Shown: positions 1-5,864 of the stretch, one piece after another
How the letters are laid out: each line of letters starts with the position of its first letter
Numbering within the stretch: the first letter of the stretch is position 1
Assembly (NCBI GenBank): GCA_900549945.1
Contig: URQJ01000117.1
Span: 1 to 6,134 of the forward strand
Length of the DNA stretch: 6,134 bases
From: an uncultured Oscillospiraceae bacterium
Lineage (GTDB): Bacteria; Bacillota; Clostridia; Oscillospirales; Acutalibacteraceae
Direction: 5' to 3'
Translations under genes and position numbers: made by a program
Notes under the pieces: generated by a model
What the model saw: the letters and a program-made list of their open reading frames with translations, nothing else
Told to the model about the DNA's origin: nothing
The model's database searches: none

Positions 1-463
1 CACGGGCGCCGCGCATCGTCATGCACAGGTGCTCGGCCTCGATGAACACGGCCACGCCGCGCGGCGCGAGGTTTTCCTCGATGAAATCGGCGACCTGCGC
101 GGTCAGGCGCTCCTGCACCTGCGGGCGGCGCGCGAAGCAGTCCACAATACGGGCGAACTTCGAAAGCCCGATGATCCGCCCGTCCTTCGGGATATACGCG
201 ATGTGGCACTTGCCGATGAACGGCAGCAAGTGGTGCTCGCACACGGAATAGAGCGGGATGTCGCGCACGAGCACCAGCTCGTCGTGGCCGCCCGCGTCAA
301 AAAATTTCAGATGCTGTTTCGGGTCCGCGTGCAGGCCCGAGAAGATCTCCGCATACATGCGCGCGACGCGCGACGGCGTTTCCAAAAGCCCCTCGCGCTC
401 CGGGTCCTCGCCGACCGCGAGCAAGATCTCCCGCACGGCCCGTTCGATTCTTTCCAAATCCAT
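1..463 (-). CDS. folE: GTP cyclohydrolase I (FolE), 3' end cut by window edge
   Basis: Converts GTP to 7,8-dihydroneopterin triphosphate plus formate in the cytoplasm, the first step of folate synthesis and also of 7-deazaguanine (queuosine precursor) synthesis. The visible 154 residues begin [14 protein letters not shown] and hold the family hallmarks: the zinc-site motif VCEHH (Cys75, His77, His78), then [19 protein letters not shown], the [10 protein letters not shown] segment, and EHLCMTMRG with the second zinc cysteine (Cys147). The cysteine spacing is one residue longer than in E. coli FolE, explained by one extra residue in the [10 protein letters not shown] loop. There is no long N-terminal extension, so the form is short. 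About 30 C-terminal residues should lie beyond the left edge. The ATG start is supported by AAAGGAAG at 472-479, 8 bases upstream. The gene has its own candidate promoter (514-522). Neighbouring folate genes, if any, are outside the window, so folate versus queuosine duty cannot be decided. Confidence 0.96.
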   Translation of the reverse strand, partial: MDLERIERAVREILLAVGEDPEREGLLETPSRVARMYAEIFSGLHADPKQHLKFFDAGGHDELVLVRDIPLYSVCEHHLLPFIGKCHIAYIPKDGRIIGLSKFARIVDCFARRPQVQERLTAQVADFIEENLAPRGVAVFIEAEHLCMTMRGAR

Positions 464-471
464 TGTATCCG

Positions 472-479
472 CTTCCTTT
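472..479 (-). promoter_or_regulatory. Ribosome binding site of folE
   Basis: AAAGGAAG on the minus strand lies 8 bases before the ATG at 463. It fixes the start of the short-form FolE. Confidence 0.7.
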
Positions 480-513
480 CCGGACGAATCTGTAATCTGC
501 TGAAAGCAAGGCT

Positions 514-522
514 ATTGTATCA
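514..522 (-). promoter_or_regulatory. Extended -10 promoter candidate for folE
   Basis: The minus strand reads TGATACAAT, that is a TGN extension directly followed by TACAAT (5 of 6 matches to TATAAT). It lies about 50 bases upstream of the folE ATG. At 17-base spacing the -35 position reads TTTCCT, a weak match, which fits an extended -10 promoter that needs little -35 contact. Seen in sequence; promoter function is inferred. Confidence 0.5.
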
Positions 523-652
523 CAATCCGGCGGAAAAGGAAACGCATCCGGCACAAATCTTTGCAGCGTCCGCAATTTTCCGGGATTTGCCGCGCCTTTT
601 TTCGCCCTGCGCCGGCCTTAACGCCAAAACCGCGCAGGGTCTTTCGGCCCAT

Positions 653-689
653 AAAAATAAGGCTGCCCCGAGCAAACAGCCTTATTTTT
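653..689 (-). terminator. Intrinsic terminator, perfect 13-bp stem, works on either strand
   Basis: AAAAATAAGGCTG (653-665) and CAGCCTTATTTTT (677-689) are perfect reverse complements around an 11-base loop. The A- and T-runs at the stem ends give a U-tract to transcripts from either direction. The only gene visibly reading into it is the minus-strand flavoprotein gene ending at 811, so it most likely ends that transcript, about 120 bases after the stop codon, and insulates folE. Confidence 0.85.
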
Positions 690-810
690 CACAGGAACGG
701 GGTGCCTTTTCCGCATGAATCATTCACTTTGTCTGCGGCGGCAGGAGAGATTTCTGCTTGCCGGAAACGCCCCAATCCCTTGCACAAACTGCGATTTTCG
801 GTTAATAAAC

Positions 811-1839
811 TCACAACTGCATTTCCCTAAAAGTATCAGTCATTCCCGCAACGAAATTCCATTGACGCTTCATGTAGTTATGCAGAACAGATGTGCTTTT
901 CCTGTAGCTGGCATAAATCAAATCCATTTCATCATAGTGCTGAATAATTGCCGCTGCTGCAAAGCAGCCGCTTTCCATTGCGGCAGAAATGCCCTCACCC
1001 ATAGGATTTAGAAACCCTGCAATTTCTCCCGCAAACAGCACCCGTCCTACACCGTAATCAATGGCGCAGCCGGGACGAATATGGGGCATGAGCCACTTAT
1101 CAATCCGTAACTGTTTATCAATCCGCAGATTATGTTTTTCTTTCATGTAAGAGACAAAACGAGAGTAATAATACTCCGCATTGCGGCTGTCCTTGACAGA
1201 CACGCCCAGCACTAACAAATTATCTTTTACATTAAACCATGCGTCATATTCGGACAATTCCGGTTGCAAATAAGCATGGAAAAATCGGTAATCTAAGTCA
1301 ACGCTGCCTTGATTGTATGTCTGATAGGTAGTGATGTACGGCAAATCACAACCAAGCAGTTTTCGTTTTAATGTTCCGACTACACCTTCACAATCGATAA
1401 CATATTTTGCCTGTTCGGTATATGTATTTTCACCTTTTAGCGTGACAGTCACAATTCCGTCCTGTTCCTCACAAGATAGCGCGGTTGTATTATCTCTGAC
1501 TTCTGCACCGGATTGCCCCGCTTTGTCTGCAAGCCATTTATCAAAGGAACTGCGCCACACATTCAGCCCATCCTGTTCAAAACGGAAAGACTTGCCTTTA
1601 TCGTTGGTAAAAATCATTCCTTTGTTTTCTGTTGGAACACACATCGTATCAGCCGGGACAGCTTCACCAAAATAAGCCTGTACCAAATCTATTGTTTTCT
1701 TAATAAGCTGCCCAGAACAAGATTTGTAGCGTGGAATTTTGAATTTTTCCACCAACAGCACTTTATATCCTTTTTCAGCCAATACTTTGGCTGCGGTGCT
1801 TCCCGCAGGTCCTGCACCTATTACAATTACATTATACAA
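811..1839 (-). CDS. FAD-dependent oxidoreductase, geranylgeranyl-reductase-like
   Basis: A 342-residue flavoprotein of the geranylgeranyl reductase / p-hydroxybenzoate-hydroxylase-fold group, probably cytosolic or peripheral on the membrane. The N-terminus MYNVIVIGAGPAGSTAA is the ADP-binding Rossmann motif (Gly8, Gly10, Gly13), closed by LLVEK (28-32). A YKSCSG segment follows (38-43), where this family often has a conserved Cys. The second motif is VIDCEG (148-152) and the third is VLFAGEIAGFLNPMGEGI (267-284). In both, the usual Asp of the DG and GD motifs is Glu (Glu151, Glu272). The start is TTG at 1839, chosen because AAGAGGT stands 6 bases upstream, the Rossmann motif begins at once, and no in-frame ATG lies upstream within reach. 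Base composition is far lower in GC than the neighbours (a sample line, 1081-1140, is 24/60 GC; 2521-2580 is 45/60), suggesting transfer. The substrate is unknown: members reduce polyprenyl groups or hydroxylate aromatics. I see no reason to call it a Tet(X)-type enzyme. Confidence 0.9.
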   Translation of the reverse strand: MYNVIVIGAGPAGSTAAKVLAEKGYKVLLVEKFKIPRYKSCSGQLIKKTIDLVQAYFGEAVPADTMCVPTENKGMIFTNDKGKSFRFEQDGLNVWRSSFDKWLADKAGQSGAEVRDNTTALSCEEQDGIVTVTLKGENTYTEQAKYVIDCEGVVGTLKRKLLGCDLPYITTYQTYNQGSVDLDYRFFHAYLQPELSEYDAWFNVKDNLLVLGVSVKDSRNAEYYYSRFVSYMKEKHNLRIDKQLRIDKWLMPHIRPGCAIDYGVGRVLFAGEIAGFLNPMGEGISAAMESGCFAAAAIIQHYDEMDLIYASYRKSTSVLHNYMKRQWNFVAGMTDTFREMQL

Positions 1840-1845
1840 TATCTT

Positions 1846-1852
1846 ACCTCTT
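1846..1852 (-). promoter_or_regulatory. Ribosome binding site fixing a TTG start
   Basis: AAGAGGT on the minus strand, 6 bases before TTG at 1839. No in-frame ATG or GTG fits this spacing; the nearby ATG in GTATAATGTA is out of frame. This decides the start of the flavoprotein gene. Confidence 0.75.
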
Positions 1853-1895
1853 ACAAAGCCCAGTTTATCTATTTCATGTGCAAACCTTATGTATT

Positions 1896-1933
1896 TTCCC
1901 TTGTTTTTGCCTTTATGAGCGGAAACAAGGGAA
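1896..1933. repeat. Inverted repeat / hairpin between the LtaS-like and flavoprotein genes
   Basis: TTCCCTTGTTT (1896-1906) and AAACAAGGGAA (1923-1933) form an 11-bp perfect stem with a 16-base loop. It begins about 30 bases past the stop of the LtaS-like gene and ends about 56 bases before the flavoprotein start, so on the minus strand it could be a terminator or part of a 5' leader. Neither side has a clean T-run (minus: AATACATAAGG; plus: TTTCGGGGG), so a simple intrinsic terminator is only moderately supported. It lies inside the AT-rich island. Confidence 0.6.
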
Positions 1934-1962
1934 TTTCGGGGGCACTTTAGTATTTCATTATA

Positions 1963-3879
1963 TTATCCGCTTTCCTCATAGACGACGGCGCTCGAGAGCG
2001 CCGTGCCGTCCTCGGCGACCTGCCATACCGAGACGCGCGCGTCCGGAGAGAGGCTGTCCGCCGGGCAGGTGATCTCGTTTTCGGAGACGAACGCCGTCTC
2101 CACGCGCCTGCCGTCGATACAGATCACGCTGTACGGCGTGAAGTTTTCGCCGTAGGCCGTCAGCGTATCGCCGCGCACCGACGCGCGGTGCAGCACGACG
2201 TCCCGCGTGCCGAAGCGCATGTCCGTCTCCGCAAACGGGTTCTCCCCGCCGTACACCACGCGGTCGCCGTAAAGCATGTCGTACTGCAGCGTGCGCAGTT
2301 CCGTTTCATACGCGCCGCTCCAGTCGTTCATTTGGTGGAATTTCGTCAGCGTGCCGTTGTTGACGCCGAGCATCTCGAACACATGCGACGCGAGCTGATA
2401 CGCCTTCACGTCCATGTCCTCTGCCTCGAGCGGGAAATTCGCCCACACGGCGTACTCCGTCGTGTAGAGGTTTCCGCTGTCGAGCGCGCTCTCCTCGATC
2501 TCGAGGCTCGGCATGTGGTCGCCGTAGACGACGAGCACGGCCGGCTCGCCGAGCGCCTCAAGCGCCTCAGTCAGCGCGCGCAGGAAATCGTCGACCGCCC
2601 GAAGCTGCGTCGCGTAGTATTCCAGCTCGCCGCGCAGCGCTTCGTCCTCGACGCCTGAAACGACCTCGATCTCGGCCGATTCGCTCTCCGCGGGGTACGC
2701 GCCGTGCGGCTGCACCGAGATCGTGTAGATCAGGTCGCGCGCGGCGGTGGAATCGAGCAGGTCGAGGATTTCGCCGGTCAGAATGCCGTCCTCAGCCCAG
2801 CCGATCTCGTTGTATTCGACATCGTTCATGTACTCGATAGAGGTGAACGAATCGAACCCGAGCTTCGAAAACACCTTGTCCCGGTCGTAGAACGTGGCCG
2901 TGTTGTTGTGCAGCACGTGGGTTGAAAGGCCGAGCTCCTTTAAATTGTATGCGATCGATTCGCAGGTGGTGTCCTGCAAAATCGTCTTGTACGGGTATTC
3001 GCCGGTGCCGAAATCGTGCACGTTCATCTGCGTCATCACCTCGAATTCGGTGTTCGCCGTGCCCGCACCGACCGACGGCGCCGTGAAAAAGCCGCTCGGG
3101 CCGTTTTCCTTCAGCGTGCGGAAATACGGCACGGGGTCCTCGGAAAACACGACGTCCTCGAGGTGGTTCACGTCAAAGAACGATTCGAGCTGCAAAAAGA
3201 TGATGTTCGGCACATCCTCGGGCGCTTTCGTCTCGGTGCTGAGCACATCCTCAGCGATCGCGTGGATGCGGCGGGCCGAGTAATCCTCCGGCCGGTCGAT
3301 GCCGAAATCGATGAGGCTGCGCGAAAAGGTGTAAACGAAGCCGTACCGCTCGGTGAGGGTGATCACATCCGAATACGCGTTGCCCGCAAAGCCGGCGGCA
3401 AGCGGCAGCTCGGGCAGCACCGCCACGGAGAGCAGGAGGATGCAGAGCGTTAAAAGCCCGCGCCGCGGCTGCACCGGGCTTTTCGGCGACCGCCGGTAGA
3501 GGAGCACGAGGCCGATCACGAGCAGAACCGCCGCGGCCACGACCAAAACAAACGCCGGCACGCTCATGTAAATGCCGATGAACGACCAATCGAGCTGCAG
3601 AATCGCAAAATCGATCGCCGAGAGCGGCGAAACGCGGTAGCTGAGCACGTACACATTCGCGATGCCGAGCCCCGCCCAAACCGCGCCGATCAAGACGGCC
3701 CAGAACCACTTGCGCTTTGCAAACAGGCTGAGCGAAAGGCAGAGCGTGAGGATCAGCACGTTGACGAGAAAGGCGACGGGCCGCGCTGAAAGATACGCCC
3801 AGAGGCCGGAAAGGCTCTGGCGGTAAAGCAGCTCGATCAGAAGGTCGAGCCCCAGCGCGCCGAGCAGACAGCCGAGCAC
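1963..3879 (-). CDS. LtaS-family membrane phosphoglycerol transferase / sulfatase-fold enzyme
   Basis: A lipoteichoic-acid-synthase-like protein, 638 residues from GTG at 3879. Five hydrophobic segments (about 1-18, 35-53, 58-80, 101-128, 141-163) precede an extracytoplasmic alkaline-phosphatase-superfamily domain (about 222-515). Metal and catalytic residues are recognisable: Glu232 in NIIFLQLESF, the Thr nucleophile candidate Thr274 in GAGTANTEF, His392 in QPHGAYP, and Asp454-His455 in VVYGDHMPSL. Family members move glycerol-phosphate from phosphatidylglycerol onto envelope polymers, or modify other glycans; the exact substrate cannot be told. Residues about 563-636 add a beta-rich domain with an IPT/TIG-like pattern (LTAYGENFTPYSVICIDG), absent from S. 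aureus LtaS. The GTG has no good ribosome binding site. The open frame continues upstream as IKRFHAFIRNNRAV from an ATC at 3918, with AAAGGGGG at ideal distance, so the real protein is probably 651 residues and GTG is a conservative start. It has its own promoter (3951-3979). Confidence 0.9.
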   Translation of the reverse strand: MLGCLLGALGLDLLIELLYRQSLSGLWAYLSARPVAFLVNVLILTLCLSLSLFAKRKWFWAVLIGAVWAGLGIANVYVLSYRVSPLSAIDFAILQLDWSFIGIYMSVPAFVLVVAAAVLLVIGLVLLYRRSPKSPVQPRRGLLTLCILLLSVAVLPELPLAAGFAGNAYSDVITLTERYGFVYTFSRSLIDFGIDRPEDYSARRIHAIAEDVLSTETKAPEDVPNIIFLQLESFFDVNHLEDVVFSEDPVPYFRTLKENGPSGFFTAPSVGAGTANTEFEVMTQMNVHDFGTGEYPYKTILQDTTCESIAYNLKELGLSTHVLHNNTATFYDRDKVFSKLGFDSFTSIEYMNDVEYNEIGWAEDGILTGEILDLLDSTAARDLIYTISVQPHGAYPAESESAEIEVVSGVEDEALRGELEYYATQLRAVDDFLRALTEALEALGEPAVLVVYGDHMPSLEIEESALDSGNLYTTEYAVWANFPLEAEDMDVKAYQLASHVFEMLGVNNGTLTKFHQMNDWSGAYETELRTLQYDMLYGDRVVYGGENPFAETDMRFGTRDVVLHRASVRGDTLTAYGENFTPYSVICIDGRRVETAFVSENEITCPADSLSPDARVSVWQVAEDGTALSSAVVYEESG

Positions 3880-3926
3880 GGCCCGATTGTTCCGAATAAA
3901 CGCGTGAAACCGCTTGATGCGCCTCG

Positions 3927-3934
3927 CCCCCTTT
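3927..3934 (-). promoter_or_regulatory. Strong ribosome binding site pointing to an ATC start
   Basis: AAAGGGGG on the minus strand is followed after 8 bases by ATC AAG CGG TTT, in frame with the LtaS-like gene. It lies about 47 bases from the GTG at 3879, too far to serve it. In this frame there is no ATG, GTG or TTG between the site and that GTG. Confidence 0.55.
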
Positions 3935-3936
3935 CC

Positions 3937-3947
3937 CGTGATTCACG
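3937..3947. promoter_or_regulatory. 11-base palindrome at the predicted transcription start
   Basis: CGTGATTCACG is a perfect 5-bp inverted repeat around one central base. It begins 3 bases downstream of the TATAAT box, so it covers the expected start point of the LtaS-like transcript. It could be a small operator or a hairpin at the very 5' end of the mRNA. It is short enough to be chance. Confidence 0.3.
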
Positions 3948-3950
3948 AAA

Positions 3951-3979
3951 ATTATAGGCTTCGGCGGCAGCAATTTCAA
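3951..3979 (-). promoter_or_regulatory. Sigma-70-type promoter of the LtaS-like gene
   Basis: On the minus strand TTGAAA (3974-3979) and a perfect TATAAT (3951-3956) are separated by exactly 17 bases. The transcript should start near 3944, giving a leader of about 25 bases to the ATC at 3918 or about 65 to the GTG at 3879. A second TTGAAA lies 10 bases upstream (3984-3989). Confidence 0.85.
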
Positions 3980-4078
3980 GCGGTTTCAAAAAATGTTAAG
4001 ATTTTATTCAGATTGTATTTTTTCGGGCTGCATGCGGGCCGCATCTCCATATCGGCGAAGGCCGCCCGTCCCGGTGCG
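3980..4078. other. Gap between the ABC operon and the LtaS-like promoter
   Basis: No gene. It holds the upstream TTGAAA copy (3984-3989), an AT-rich tract (about 3985-4023) and two short GC-rich hairpins (ATGCG/CGCAT near 4032-4044; CGGC-GAAG-GCCG at 4053-4064). Neither hairpin has a T-run in the minus-strand direction, so I see no clear terminator for the ABC operon and some read-through into the LtaS-like gene is possible. Confidence 0.5.
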
Positions 4079-5854
4079 TCAGGCGAACTGCGCGTCGTAG
4101 AGCTGCTTGTAGAACGTATCCGCCTGCATCAGCGTGTCGTGCGTGCCGCGCTCCACGATTTCGCCGTCGCGCACGACGAGGATCATGTCGGCGCCGCGGA
4201 TCGTCGAGAGCCGGTGCGCGATGACAAAGCAGGTTTTATCGGCCATCAGCGCGCGCATTGCCTCTTGGATGCGCAGCTCGGTGCGTGTATCGACGTTCGA
4301 GGTCGCCTCGTCGAGGATCAGGAGCGAGGCGTCGAGCAGCATCGCGCGCGCGATCGTCATCAGCTGCTTCTGGCCCTTCGAGATGTTCGAGCCGTCGTCG
4401 TCGAGCACGGTGTCATAGCCCTCGGGCAGCGTCATGATGTACTCGTGGATGCCGCACGCCCGGCAGACGCGCTCCACATCGGCGCGCGTGGCCGTCTCGC
4501 TGCCGTAGGCGATGTTCTCGAACACCGTGCCGCTGAACAGCCACGTGTCCTGCAAAACCATCGAGTAATTGAGCCGCAGGCTCCGGCGCGTCAGCCCGCG
4601 CACCGGGCAGCCGTCCAGCCGGATCTCGCCGCTGTCCACGTCGTAAAAGCGCATGAGCAGATTGATGATCGTCGTCTTGCCGGCGCCCGTCGGGCCGACC
4701 AGCGCGATTGTGCGCCCCGGTTCGACGTGGAAGTCCACGAGGTTGAGGATGTTGCGGCCGTCCTTCTCGTAGCGGAACACCACGTCGTTGAAGTCGACGC
4801 GCCCGCGGATCTGCGGCAGGTCCGCCGCGTCGGGCTTGTTGCGGATCTCCGGCGTGACGTCGAGCGTCTCGAAGATGCGCTCGAGGTACGCCGAGCAGGT
4901 GATGAGCTGGTTGTAGAAGTTGCCGATGTTGATCACCGGATTCCAGAAGTTGTTCGCGTAGCCGACGAACGCGATGAGCACGCCGGTGGTCACGTTCACG
5001 CCCCCGAAGCCCATCACGCCGACGAAGTAGATGAACGAGATGGTCATCACGGAGATGGTCTGCACGCCCGGCCACATGAGGAACTGGATGTGCACGGCGT
5101 GCATCCACGCGGAACGCACCTCGCCCTGCTGTTCCTGGAAGGTCCTGAACTGGGCCTGCTCCTGTGCGAAGGTCTGCGTGGTCTTCACGCCGGCGATCGA
5201 CTCGTGGATGTAGGCGTTCAGGTTGCTCTGCTTGTTGGAGAGCTTCTGGAAGGCGCGCCGCTGGAAGATCTGCAGCACGCGCACCCAGATGATGAGCACC
5301 GGGAACAGGATCAGGCTCCACAGGGCCAGCTGCCAGTCGATCACGAACATCACGATCAGCGTGATCACGAAGGTGAACACGTCGGAGATCACGTTGATCA
5401 GACCGGAGCTCAGCGTGTCCGAAAGCGTGTTCACATAGTTGACCACGCGGATCAGGATCTTGCCGTGCGGGCGCGAATCGAAGTAGCTGAAGGGCAGCGT
5501 CTGGATATGCGTGAAGATATCGCGGCGCATGTCCTTGAGCATGAGCTGGCCGACGCGCGTGATCGCCACCGTGCGGTAGCGCAGCCCGAACTCGTACAGC
5601 ACGATCAGCGCGGCGAGGATCACGGCGAGGATGCCGAGCTTGCCGAGGTCCTTGTTCGGGATCGCCTCGTCGATCATGATCTTGGTCAGGTACGGCACGG
5701 CGACGACGATGCAGCTCATCGAGATGACGACGACGAGAATGCGCGCCACCTGTGCCATATACGGTTTGAGATATTTGCCGACGCGAGCGATGTCGTGGAG
5801 GTTGATGGACTCCTCCAGCTCCTCATCCTCGCGGAATGTATTGCGTTGTGCCAT
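4079..5854 (-). CDS. ABC exporter half-transporter, consensus-Walker-B subunit
   Basis: A 591-residue fused membrane/ATPase half-transporter, here the second gene of a heterodimeric exporter (BmrCD / TM287-288 type) in the cytoplasmic membrane. The N-terminal domain has about six helices (near 37-55, 73-90, 155-171, 173-193, 258-280, 286-305). The ATPase domain shows Tyr362 of the A-loop, Walker A GPTGAGKT (387-394, Lys393), Q-loop Gln435 in VLQDTWLFSG, a divergent signature ISKGQKQL (491-498), Walker B LLILDE (511-516) with catalytic Glu516, and switch His547 in IAHRLS. The ISKGQ signature in place of LSGGQ, with an intact Glu, is the expected complement to a partner with a degenerate Walker B. 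The ATG start has AAGAGG 4 bases upstream and lies 10 bases after the partner's stop, so the two are co-transcribed. Substrate unknown: such pairs export drugs, lipids or peptides. No accessory or regulator gene is visible. Confidence 0.95.
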   Translation of the reverse strand: MAQRNTFREDEELEESINLHDIARVGKYLKPYMAQVARILVVVISMSCIVVAVPYLTKIMIDEAIPNKDLGKLGILAVILAALIVLYEFGLRYRTVAITRVGQLMLKDMRRDIFTHIQTLPFSYFDSRPHGKILIRVVNYVNTLSDTLSSGLINVISDVFTFVITLIVMFVIDWQLALWSLILFPVLIIWVRVLQIFQRRAFQKLSNKQSNLNAYIHESIAGVKTTQTFAQEQAQFRTFQEQQGEVRSAWMHAVHIQFLMWPGVQTISVMTISFIYFVGVMGFGGVNVTTGVLIAFVGYANNFWNPVINIGNFYNQLITCSAYLERIFETLDVTPEIRNKPDAADLPQIRGRVDFNDVVFRYEKDGRNILNLVDFHVEPGRTIALVGPTGAGKTTIINLLMRFYDVDSGEIRLDGCPVRGLTRRSLRLNYSMVLQDTWLFSGTVFENIAYGSETATRADVERVCRACGIHEYIMTLPEGYDTVLDDDGSNISKGQKQLMTIARAMLLDASLLILDEATSNVDTRTELRIQEAMRALMADKTCFVIAHRLSTIRGADMILVVRDGEIVERGTHDTLMQADTFYKQLYDAQFA

Positions 5855-5864
5855 AAGTCCTCTT

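Larger units (their letters stand above)
464..810. other. Intergenic region between folE and the flavoprotein gene
   Basis: No gene is supported here on either strand. It contains the folE ribosome binding site and promoter candidate, an 8-bp inverted repeat (605-612 CCCTGCGC with 632-639 GCGCAGGG, 19-base loop, no T-run), and a strong terminator hairpin (653-689). The stretch 690-790 has intermediate base composition and no recognisable signal apart from a weak short hairpin (CGGCAGG with CTTGCCG, around 740-765). Confidence 0.6.
791..1962. other. AT-rich compositional island, probably acquired
   Basis: From about the end of the flavoprotein gene to just before the stop codon of the LtaS-like gene the sequence is clearly AT-richer, and its codons end in A/T far more than those of the flanking genes. 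The change at 1962-1970 is abrupt. No transposase, integrase, terminal inverted repeats or target-site duplication can be seen, so the mode of entry is unknown. The boundaries are approximate, the left one especially, because 690-790 is intermediate. Confidence 0.6.

Noticed and set aside
605..639. An 8-bp inverted repeat (CCCTGCGC / GCGCAGGG) as a second terminator
   Set aside because: The loop is 19 bases and no T-run follows on either strand; kept only as a note.
29..718. A 229-codon plus-strand open frame across folE and its upstream region
   Set aside because: It is the antisense of an unmistakable folE, runs through its promoter and the terminator hairpin, and shows no domain.
811..1839. 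Identification of the flavoprotein as a Tet(X)-type antibiotic-inactivating monooxygenase
   Set aside because: It has the CSG segment and GEGI pattern of geranylgeranyl-reductase-like proteins, and nothing visible is specific for Tet(X); AT-richness alone does not imply resistance.
690..2000. Direct repeats or inverted ends flanking the AT-rich island
   Set aside because: Comparing the two borders by eye gave only short imperfect matches (for example AGTAT...CATT), not better than chance.
2188..2658. A plus-strand frame inside the LtaS-like gene
   Set aside because: Antisense of GC-rich coding sequence; the minus-strand frame carries the catalytic motifs.
4032..4064. GC-rich short hairpins as terminator of the ABC operon
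   Set aside because: Stems of 4-5 bp, and the minus strand has an A-run, not a T-run, beyond them.
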